DNA of 5,956 nt. It comes from AM-0621 sp964573505. Lineage in GTDB: Bacteria > Planctomycetota > Planctomycetia > Planctomycetales > Planctomycetaceae. The position numbers and the translations under genes are program-made. Where the stretch lies: NCBI GenBank assembly GCA_964573505.1, contig CAZNMS010000529.1, positions 1 to 5,956 on the forward strand. The letters are read 5' to 3'. The notes beneath the pieces are model-generated. The model saw only the letters and a list, made by a program, of their open reading frames with translations, had not been told where the DNA came from and made no database searches. Every line of letters begins with the position of its first letter. The stretch's first letter is position 1. This document shows positions 1-5,485 of this stretch, piece after piece.

Positions 1-24
1 GAAGACGGCTCCGCCGAGGACTAA
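1..24 (+). CDS. C-terminal tail of an upstream plus-strand gene (partial)
   Basis: Reading from base 1 in frame 1 gives seven sense codons and a TAA stop at 22-24, encoding the acidic tail EDGSAED. Six of the seven codons end in G or C, which fits coding DNA here. The stop is followed one base later by a hairpin (26-43), as expected at a gene end. The gene would be convergent with the PPC gene, whose stop is at 61-63. Seven codons are too few to identify a family, and a chance open frame of this length is common, so this is a tentative call. Confidence 0.4.
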   Translation, partial: EDGSAED

Positions 25-58
25 AGCGGTGATGAATCACCGCACTCCAAAAGGGAGT
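22..58 (-). terminator. Hairpin pair between convergent gene ends, weak terminator candidate
   Basis: Two adjacent inverted repeats lie directly beyond the PPC stop codon. GCGGTGA (26-32) pairs with TCACCGC (37-43) around a 4-base loop, and ACTCC (44-48) pairs with GGAGT (54-58) around a 5-base loop. On the minus strand the larger stem is followed by only CTTTAG, so the U tract is poor. On the plus strand no T tract follows. The position suits termination of the PPC transcript and possibly of the convergent gene, but efficiency is uncertain. Confidence 0.45.
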
Positions 59-60
59 CT

Positions 61-2556
61 CTACTTCATTGCTGCTTTTACTCCGCGTTCAACGTCGATG
101 CGGAGCGTGCCGGAGCCGGTGAGTTGCCGGACGGATTGACCTTCATCGGTCACCGTCACTTCAAGCGTCACACCTTGATAAGTCCCGACGAGACACTCGT
201 CGGTTGCTCGCAATTCGAAGGTGACCTCTTTGTCTTCCGGGCCGATCTCGCGCATCGGTTCGACAAGCTCAACGCCGCGCGGCAATCGAACGAGCGTTGC
301 CTTGGCTTTGCCTTCGAACTGCTTCAAGTGATTGAGTTTCACGGTCACGTTCGATGTCTTGCCGCGTTCAACTGAGGCTCGCGGAATCTTCGCGTCGATG
401 TGCGGTTCAGCGATCGTCAGCTTGAAGGGTGCAGAGGCGACATAGGTGCGACTCGCGCCGTCGTTGTAGCCCGGTCGATCGGCACCGCTGACCGTCGTGA
501 GGGTCACTTGATAGGTCCCTGCAGTCGCGTTGCGAGCAGCGCCAATCAAGTACTCGCCCTCGTTCTGCCCGGCTTTGATCGACGCCGGGATGTTCGCGGT
601 GACTCCGTTCGGCTTCCATTCCATCGCGACGTTGACCGGCCCGTCATAGCCGTCGGCACGATGTATTTTGAATTTCACCTTCATCTCGCCGTTCTGCACG
701 AGAGCCGATTTCGGCTCATCCACTTCGATCGAGAACGGAGCCGGCTGCGTCACGGCAAAGGCCAACTTGTAGAGATGGAAGTGCAAGTAGAAGTCGTTGT
801 TGCCATAGGCATTCATCGCGACGACTTGTCTAAAGCCACTGACGAGCGGTTGCTTGCTCTCTCCGACCGGTCGCACGACGAGATCAATCAGCGAACCTTG
901 AGGCTTCACGCCCTCAGCCGCCTCAAAGACGACCGGCACTTGATTCACACCTGCCGTGAACTTCGGAGCCTTCATCGTCACTCCGTCCGGCAAGCCGATC
1001 GCCGCAAGCTCAAGCTCGCCCGCGTAAGGCTTATTCGAATTCACGATCGCGACCGTCGCATTGTACTTGCCGCCCGAAGGCAGATTGACCGCTTGCCGTG
1101 CCTGAGGAGTGAAGCGGTTCTCAGGCTCAATCGGGATGTAAGTAAAAACGCCGTCAGTCTCGGGCTGCACTTCGATGCGATAGACATAACTCGCGCCGCC
1201 ATTGCCCTGCTCGTCTTCAATACCGACGACGTATTCGCCGTCGAACGGAGCGGTGAAGTCGATGATCGGGTCGCGCGTATTGCGCGTCTGCCCGTAGGTC
1301 TGCGGCAGCCCAATCTGACTCGGACGCGAGTCTGTCGCGCGAGCAATCGGATTGGGCGACTTCGCCGCAATCGGCTTGATCCAAATGGCGGGATCGAGCG
1401 GCGTTCCGAGTTCATTCGCCAGTGCATGTATCTTGAATCGCTCGCCCTTCTTCGCCGAGAAGCGGAAGCAGTCCACATCGCCCGGCTTGCTGATGTTGCC
1501 ATTGAACGCGATCGGCAGTTGAGCCGCAGTCCCACTGGCCGCCGCAGCTTCCAACGAATCATTCGGCTCGGCTTCAAGCACGTTCGGGAACGACGATACG
1601 CGGAGCACGTTCGGCGACGGCGCCGCCAATTTGTCGTTCGGATCAACCGCAACGAAGCGTTGATCGTCGGTCGGCAGAGAAGCGAGACGCACCTTCTGCG
1701 ACCACTCGCCCTTCGGATCTCCGATGACTTTCACTTCGAGTTCTTGCCCGGCTTGCCCGCCTGCGGGATAGATCGCCGTCGGTCGCACGAAGTTGCCGAT
1801 ATGCAGGCGGTAACTTTCATTACCGGCATTGAATGTCGAATGCCGGACCTCAACGAAGTACTTCCCGTCTTGCGGAGCGATCACCGACAGCACCGGGTCT
1901 TGAACGAACAACGCCGAATCGTCCGCTGCTGCGATCGTTTTGCCCTCGGCTGTAATAAATGCGACATGCAGATCCGGCACGCCGCGATCAACGCCCAAGC
2001 GCGTCGATTCAATCTCTGCCGACAACCGCTGCCCCTGCTTCGCTTCGACGACGAAGTAGTCGACGTCGGCAGCTTCATACATGCGACCAAAGACCGTGCT
2101 GTTGAGCGGCACTTCCTTCGCAGTCTCGCGTTTGTCATTGCGAGTCAGCGTACTGATCTCGCCCTCTTCGACCGTCGGATAAGCACCGACGAAGAAACGG
2201 TGATACTCAGACAAACCATTCGCCGTTCGCAGTCGCAAGCCGTGCGGCCCGAGATCGCAGTTCTCGTCGATCTTCAGCTTCACAAGCACCCGAGTCCCGG
2301 CATCAACGCGTTCCTTACGACCACCAACCGAGGTTTCGCCTTCCACATACGTGACCGACTCGACGGTGATGCCGGGTTCATAGACGAGCACCTCATGCGG
2401 ATCGCCGAGATACCGCCCGACGAACTGCACTTCGACAGTCGTCCCGCGCTGCCCGCCCGGCGGAGTGATACGAGCCAATCGAGGCGCACCGGCCTCAACG
2501 GTTGAGAACGCAGCTATAGCAACAACAGACGCAAGACTGAGCTTCCGAAAGAACAC
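61..2556 (-). CDS. Secreted multi-domain protein with PPC (pre-peptidase C-terminal) domains
   Basis: An 831-residue exported protein of unknown exact function. Residues 1-22 look like a Sec signal peptide: FFRK, a hydrophobic core, then a likely cut after VEA. Residues about 26-125 resemble an IPT/TIG-like beta domain starting at RITPPGGQRG. Residues about 148-256 look like a first PPC domain with the usual DVDYF and GKYFVEV strands. A second TPPGGQ-like motif (IYPAGGQAG, 262-270) opens another beta segment. A second PPC-like domain spans about 330-465 (DVDCFRF, GEYVVGI). The rest appears to be three Ig-like beta repeats (about 485-580, 605-715 and 718-823). No protease catalytic motif is visible, although planctomycete PPC proteins are often annotated as peptidase-like. 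The start is GTG, supported by GAGGAG seven bases upstream. It lies downstream of the DUF1501 gene on the same strand, but a terminator separates them. A cell-surface or periplasmic binding role is inference. Confidence 0.9.
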   Translation of the reverse strand: MFFRKLSLASVVAIAAFSTVEAGAPRLARITPPGGQRGTTVEVQFVGRYLGDPHEVLVYEPGITVESVTYVEGETSVGGRKERVDAGTRVLVKLKIDENCDLGPHGLRLRTANGLSEYHRFFVGAYPTVEEGEISTLTRNDKRETAKEVPLNSTVFGRMYEAADVDYFVVEAKQGQRLSAEIESTRLGVDRGVPDLHVAFITAEGKTIAAADDSALFVQDPVLSVIAPQDGKYFVEVRHSTFNAGNESYRLHIGNFVRPTAIYPAGGQAGQELEVKVIGDPKGEWSQKVRLASLPTDDQRFVAVDPNDKLAAPSPNVLRVSSFPNVLEAEPNDSLEAAAASGTAAQLPIAFNGNISKPGDVDCFRFSAKKGERFKIHALANELGTPLDPAIWIKPIAAKSPNPIARATDSRPSQIGLPQTYGQTRNTRDPIIDFTAPFDGEYVVGIEDEQGNGGASYVYRIEVQPETDGVFTYIPIEPENRFTPQARQAVNLPSGGKYNATVAIVNSNKPYAGELELAAIGLPDGVTMKAPKFTAGVNQVPVVFEAAEGVKPQGSLIDLVVRPVGESKQPLVSGFRQVVAMNAYGNNDFYLHFHLYKLAFAVTQPAPFSIEVDEPKSALVQNGEMKVKFKIHRADGYDGPVNVAMEWKPNGVTANIPASIKAGQNEGEYLIGAARNATAGTYQVTLTTVSGADRPGYNDGASRTYVASAPFKLTIAEPHIDAKIPRASVERGKTSNVTVKLNHLKQFEGKAKATLVRLPRGVELVEPMREIGPEDKEVTFELRATDECLVGTYQGVTLEVTVTDEGQSVRQLTGSGTLRIDVERGVKAAMK

Positions 2557-2563
2557 AGACGGT

Positions 2564-2569
2564 CTCCTC
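2564..2569 (-). promoter_or_regulatory. Shine-Dalgarno GAGGAG fixing the GTG start of the PPC gene
   Basis: On the minus strand GAGGAG is followed by a 7-base spacer (ACCGTCT) and then GTG at 2556-2554. This is a near-ideal ribosome binding site. It settles the non-ATG start, which also gives a complete signal peptide. Confidence 0.75.
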
Positions 2570-2633
2570 GAAAGAAGGGGGTAATTCGAAATGCACTCGG
2601 CTCAAGGCGGAGGCTCGGAACGAGTGAGGGCAC

Positions 2634-2688
2634 AAAAAAGAAACGCCAGCGACAGAACGCCAACTGGCGAATCCATCGCTGGCGTTTC
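2634..2688 (-). terminator. Strong intrinsic terminator after the DUF1501 gene
   Basis: A perfect 13-base inverted repeat, GAAACGCCAGCGA (2640-2652) against TCGCTGGCGTTTC (2676-2688), is followed on the minus strand by six T residues (2639-2634). The 23-base interior holds a second small palindrome, CGCC/GGCG (2658-2661 and 2666-2669). The GC-rich stem plus U tract is the classic Rho-independent form. It begins 21 bases beyond the DUF1501 stop codon and lies 77 bases before the PPC start. It should therefore end or strongly reduce DUF1501 transcription before the PPC gene. The plus-strand orientation lacks a T tract. Confidence 0.85.
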
Positions 2689-2709
2689 GGTAGTCACAAC
2701 CAGCAGCCA

Positions 2710-4059
2710 CTAGCCAATCAAGTCTTTAACGACTTCACCGCCGTCGATGATCTCGATCGGTCGAGCACCCGGAGCCATCAACTCCTTATCCGAGTTGATT
2801 CCCATTTGGTGATAGGCGGTTGTAAGCACATCCTCGATGCGAACGGGATTCTCTTCCGGCTCGCTCGCGGTGCTGTTGGACGCGCCATAGACGAGTCCCT
2901 TCTTGAGTCCGCCGCCAGCCATCAGCATCGAGTACACGCGCGGGTAGTGATCGCGACCGGCCGTCGCATTGATCTTCGGAGTTCGTCCGAACTCGCTCGT
3001 CAGCATGACGATGGTGCTATCGAGCATGCCGCGTTGATCGAGATCGCGAATCAAACCGGCGAGGGCCATATCGAGCGTCGGAGCTTGACGACGCATCGCG
3101 TTCTCGATGCCAGCGTGATGATCCCAGCCGCCATAGGTGACTGTAACGAATCTGACACCGGCCTCGACGAGACGACGAGCGAGCAGCATTCGCATGCCGG
3201 CTTCGTTGTCGCCGTAGAGCGACTTCGTCTTGCCGTCTTCCTTGTTGATGTCGAACGCATCACGAGCCGCAGGCGACGAAATCATCGCGTAGGCTCGGTG
3301 ATAGAACTCGTCCATCGCCCCGAGTGCTTCGGCCTTGCTGGCCAGCTTGCGGAAGTGATCGTCGACGACGTCCCGAATCTTCTGACGCTTCGTGAAGCGT
3401 TGATCGTCGACTCCGGCAGGCAGCATCAAGTCGCGCACTTGATAGCCCGAGCGACCCGGATCACTGCCGATGCCGAACGGCCCGTATTGCGAAGCGAGAT
3501 AGCCCGTTCCGCCGTACTCAGTCGCGTTCGGAACAGCGACATAGGGGGGCATGTTGTGCTTCGAACCTAACTCGTGCGAAATGACCGAGCCCATTGCCGG
3601 ATGCTCGATCGCCGGGCTCTTTCGATAGCCAGTATACATCGCATAGCTCGCGCGGCCGTGATCGGCTTCTTTGCCCGCGATCGAGCGGATGATCGTCAGC
3701 TTGTCGGTGATTTTGGCGAGCTGGCTGAAGTTCTCATTCAGCACGACGCCCTTCACGTTCGTCTTCGCCACTCCGAAGGGACCGCGGTACTCAAGCGGTG
3801 CTTCCGGTTTTGGATCCAGCGACTCTTGATGCGCCATACCTCCGGGCAAAACGACATGAATAATGGCTTTCGCTTGCCCTTCTTTGGACTCATAGAACTT
3901 CTGCTCGCCACGCGATTCGAGTCGCAGCAGATCGCCCAAAGTCAGTCCCAACGCACCGCAAACGCCAACACGAATGAAGTCGCGACGTGACGAGCGGCTG
4001 AAATGAGCAGGATCATCGGCCCATGTCACAACATCTTTGCCATTGAGGCTGAGAGTCAT
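2710..4059 (-). CDS. DUF1501 domain-containing protein, Tat-exported
   Basis: A 449-residue member of the DUF1501 family, which is related to the alkaline phosphatase/sulfatase fold and greatly expanded in planctomycetes; its biochemical role is not settled. The N-terminus carries a twin-arginine leader, SRRDFIRVG (24-32), followed by a hydrophobic stretch (31-46), so export in folded form is likely. Family signatures seen in order are LPGGMAHQESLDPKP (71-85), DHGRASYAMYTGY (133-145), HPAMGSVISHELG (153-165), GGWDHH (310-315), EFGRTPKIN (356-364) and GRDHYP (368-373) followed by the GGGLKKGLVYG segment. The length fits the family and nothing looks broken. The ATG start has GAAGGA six bases upstream. 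Many relatives sit next to a DUF1549/DUF1553 cytochrome-type gene; here the upstream neighbour is instead the divergent apbE. The PPC gene follows after 153 bases and a terminator. Confidence 0.93.
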   Translation of the reverse strand: MTLSLNGKDVVTWADDPAHFSRSSRRDFIRVGVCGALGLTLGDLLRLESRGEQKFYESKEGQAKAIIHVVLPGGMAHQESLDPKPEAPLEYRGPFGVAKTNVKGVVLNENFSQLAKITDKLTIIRSIAGKEADHGRASYAMYTGYRKSPAIEHPAMGSVISHELGSKHNMPPYVAVPNATEYGGTGYLASQYGPFGIGSDPGRSGYQVRDLMLPAGVDDQRFTKRQKIRDVVDDHFRKLASKAEALGAMDEFYHRAYAMISSPAARDAFDINKEDGKTKSLYGDNEAGMRMLLARRLVEAGVRFVTVTYGGWDHHAGIENAMRRQAPTLDMALAGLIRDLDQRGMLDSTIVMLTSEFGRTPKINATAGRDHYPRVYSMLMAGGGLKKGLVYGASNSTASEPEENPVRIEDVLTTAYHQMGINSDKELMAPGARPIEIIDGGEVVKDLIG

Positions 4060-4065
4060 ACGGAG

Positions 4066-4071
4066 TCCTTC
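4066..4071 (-). promoter_or_regulatory. Shine-Dalgarno GAAGGA of the DUF1501 gene
   Basis: On the minus strand GAAGGA is followed by CTCCGT (6 bases) and the ATG at 4059-4057. It supports this start, which leaves a 23-residue polar segment before the twin-arginine motif. Confidence 0.65.
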
Positions 4072-4210
4072 GAGTTAAGGCGGGGAGAGAAAAGGAGTGG
4101 CGCGTTCGCGACCGGAGAATGCCGCCAGCAGATGCGCGACGGCTGCTTTTTATTGGGCTTCGACGAAGCGTCGAGAAGGTAGGACATTCAGGCGGGAGAA
4201 AGCGGCGGGC

Positions 4211-4239
4211 AGTTCAACTCGCGAACATTGATCTGTCAA
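4211..4239 (-). promoter_or_regulatory. Candidate sigma-70-type promoter for the DUF1501 gene
   Basis: On the minus strand a consensus -35 hexamer TTGACA (4239-4234) is followed after exactly 17 bases by TGAACT (4216-4211), a weak match to TATAAT. It would give a leader of about 145 bases before the DUF1501 start. The perfect -35 is suggestive, but the -10 is poor, and planctomycete promoters are not well enough defined to be sure. Confidence 0.25.
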
Positions 4240-4285
4240 CAGGCTGATCGGTCGCGGCAGGCAAAATCTTTCGAGCGACTTTGAG

Positions 4286-4307
4286 GTCTCGACCGCCTCG
4301 CTCGATT
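4286..4307. repeat. Direct repeat, copy 1 (22 bases)
   Basis: This copy matches the one at 4402-4423 in 20 of 22 bases, in the same orientation and 116 bases apart; the shared core is GACCGCCTCG followed by TCGATT. It lies in the gap between the divergent DUF1501 and apbE genes. It could be a regulator site pair or part of an old tandem duplication. Confidence 0.5.
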
Positions 4308-4401
4308 GCGAAATCTTCACTGGCAGAATGACCCATTCGCGCGGCTCTGCTTGAGACTCTTCTTGAGCGTTTGCAGGAATTGAAGCGAGCCGAGATCGTC
4401 C

Positions 4402-4423
4402 GTCCCGACCGCCTCGTTCGATT
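4402..4423. repeat. Direct repeat, copy 2 (22 bases)
   Basis: Partner of the repeat at 4286-4307, differing at two positions. It ends 27 bases before the apbE start codon, a position where a bound regulator could affect apbE transcription. No inverted symmetry is evident within the unit. Confidence 0.5.
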
Positions 4424-4450
4424 CATCCTCATTCTTGAACCGAGTGCCCA

Positions 4451-5479
4451 ATGGAAGTCATTTCGCAGCCATCGCCGATCCGACGCCGCCGGTTCCTACA
4501 GCTCGCGATTGGCAGCGGAGCATGTGCCGCAACCGGCTTCATCGCGATCGATCAATACCGCAGTGCGATCAAGCAGAACGCCGTCACTCGCACTTCGGCA
4601 GCGCTCGGTTCTGAAGTCACGTTGACCGTACTGGGAACGAACGACGATCAAGCTCAACGCGCACTCGACGCCGCGTTTCATGAGCTTGAGACCGTCGAGC
4701 AAGTGATGAGCCTCTATCGCCGCGAGAGTCAGCTCAGCGTCTTGAACCGTGAGCGACATCTCTCAAACCCTCATCCCTATCTGACGACGGTTCTGTCGGC
4801 AGCAGCGAGTTTCTCACGCGCTTCGAACGGTGCCTTCGACGTCACCGTGCAGCCGTTATGGGAGTTGTTCTCGACGGCTCATCAAGCAGGCCGCATCCCG
4901 ACGGACGATGAAGTTGCCGCGCGACTCTCGACCGTTGATTGGCGCGGCATCGAGATTCAGCCGACGGCGATTCGGCTCAATGCTCCCGTAACAGCGATTA
5001 CCCTCAACGGGATCGCGCAGGGTTTCGCGACCGATCGCGTTGCCACTGTCCTCAAAGAGCACGGCATCGAGCACGCGCTGATCAACGTCGGAGAGATTGG
5101 CGTCGTCGGCCACAAACCAAATGGCGAAGTTTGGAAGGTCGGCATTCAGCATCCTCGAAAGACGGACGCCTTTGTCGCGCTCGCAGGACTCGCCGGACGA
5201 GCACTCGCAACGAGCGGCGACTACGAGACGGCGTTCTCATCGGACTTCTCGAAGAATCACATCTTCGATCCGGCAACGGGCAACTCGCCGAGCGAATTGG
5301 CGAGCGTCAGCATCGTTGCTCCGACAGCAATGTCAGCAGACGCCTTAAGCACCGCCGCAATGGTGCTCGGCCCCGAGCGAACACTTGAAGTCATTAAGCA
5401 ATTCGAGGCGGTCGACGCGCTGTTCGTGCTGAAGAACGGGCGCGTCCTCAAGACCGACGGCTTCCCCGAAGTGATGTAA
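4451..5479 (+). CDS. apbE: FAD:protein FMN transferase (ApbE family), Tat-type leader
   Basis: A 342-residue ApbE-family flavin transferase, normal in length. The family moves FMN from FAD onto a Thr/Ser of target flavoproteins (such as NqrB/NqrC, RnfG/RnfD and NosR-type domains) outside the cytoplasmic membrane, using Mg2+. Visible motifs are MSLYRRESQLSVLN (86-99), NGAFDVTVQPLW (126-137), LNGIAQGFATDRV (185-197), INVGEIGVVG (211-220), SGDYE (255-259), HIFDPATG (270-277) and SADALSTA (295-302), whose D297 and T301 match the metal-binding Asp/Thr pair. The VGEI form rather than GG(D/N) recalls the NosX-like branch. The N-terminus has RRRRFLQLAIG (11-21) and a hydrophobic stretch, suggesting Tat export; a Cys at 25 lacks a canonical lipobox. 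An in-frame TGA at 4436-4438 leaves 4451 as the earliest start, with only a weak GAG six bases upstream. No FMN acceptor is encoded in the window. Confidence 0.93.
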   Translation: MEVISQPSPIRRRRFLQLAIGSGACAATGFIAIDQYRSAIKQNAVTRTSAALGSEVTLTVLGTNDDQAQRALDAAFHELETVEQVMSLYRRESQLSVLNRERHLSNPHPYLTTVLSAAASFSRASNGAFDVTVQPLWELFSTAHQAGRIPTDDEVAARLSTVDWRGIEIQPTAIRLNAPVTAITLNGIAQGFATDRVATVLKEHGIEHALINVGEIGVVGHKPNGEVWKVGIQHPRKTDAFVALAGLAGRALATSGDYETAFSSDFSKNHIFDPATGNSPSELASVSIVAPTAMSADALSTAAMVLGPERTLEVIKQFEAVDALFVLKNGRVLKTDGFPEVM

Positions 5480-5485
5480 TGCGAG

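Larger units (their letters stand above)
4150..4451 (-). pseudogene. Possible frameshifted small gene in the divergent gap
   Basis: This covers most of the 391-base space between apbE and the DUF1501 gene. Frame A runs from a possible TTG start (4451-4449) to TGA at 4319-4317 and gives 44 residues, including FKNEDESNEAVGTDDLGS and a basic LKKSLKQSR helix-like segment. Frame C is open from just after a TGA near 4424 down to TAA at 4152-4150. It reads EPREWVILPVKISQ and ends in PSRRFVEAQ. The frames overlap around CGCGCG (4338-4343). Losing one CG would join them as KQSREWVILPVK and yield about 99 codons. Many frame A codons end in G or C. Against a gene: no ATG, no Shine-Dalgarno site before the TTG, and no family that I recognise. 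It may be a decayed gene, two small ORFs, or non-coding leader DNA. Confidence 0.25.

Noticed and set aside
461..520. SGAD in the PPC protein (residues 690-693) as a possible FMN acceptor for ApbE
   Set aside because: The acceptor motif needs Thr or Ser after SGA and an Asp/Asn three residues before the S/T; this site has neither.
400..2505. Long plus-strand open frame (701 codons) opposite the PPC gene
   Set aside because: It is an antisense shadow: its translation is rich in Arg, His and Asp with no recognisable domain, while the minus strand gives a signal peptide, PPC motifs and a ribosome binding site.
2495..2710. A 71-codon minus-strand ORF starting with GTG that overlaps the DUF1501 stop codon
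   Set aside because: It runs through the intrinsic terminator and the PPC ribosome binding site into another frame of the PPC signal peptide. The product is Cys-rich and unlike any known family, so chance is more likely.
1655..3410. A 16-base exact match (gaagcgttgatcgtcg) shared by the PPC gene near 1655 and the DUF1501 gene near 3394
   Set aside because: Both encode DDQRF in frame with the same codon choices. The match does not extend, so chance plus codon bias explains it.
2806..3570. Plus-strand open frame opposite the DUF1501 gene
   Set aside because: Antisense shadow of a clearly recognised family. There is no domain in its product, and the real gene has conserved motifs throughout.
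4127..4154. AGCAG/CTGCT hairpin followed by CTTTTTATT on the plus strand, resembling a terminator
   Set aside because: The stem is only 5 bp with an 11-base loop, and no plus-strand gene ends upstream of it.
4160..4174. Perfect inverted repeat TCGACG/CGTCGA with a 3-base loop
   Set aside because: It is short, made of words very common in this DNA, and has no T tract on either side, so an operator or terminator claim is not supported.
4214..4432. A 72-codon minus-strand ORF in the divergent gap with ATG starts
   Set aside because: Its product is strongly Arg/Ser-rich at the start, as out-of-frame readings are here, and it has no ribosome binding site. The other two minus-strand frames look more protein-like.
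4371..4625. An 84-codon plus-strand ORF overlapping the start of apbE
   Set aside because: It overlaps apbE in a different frame and its translation shows no family features, whereas apbE is certain.
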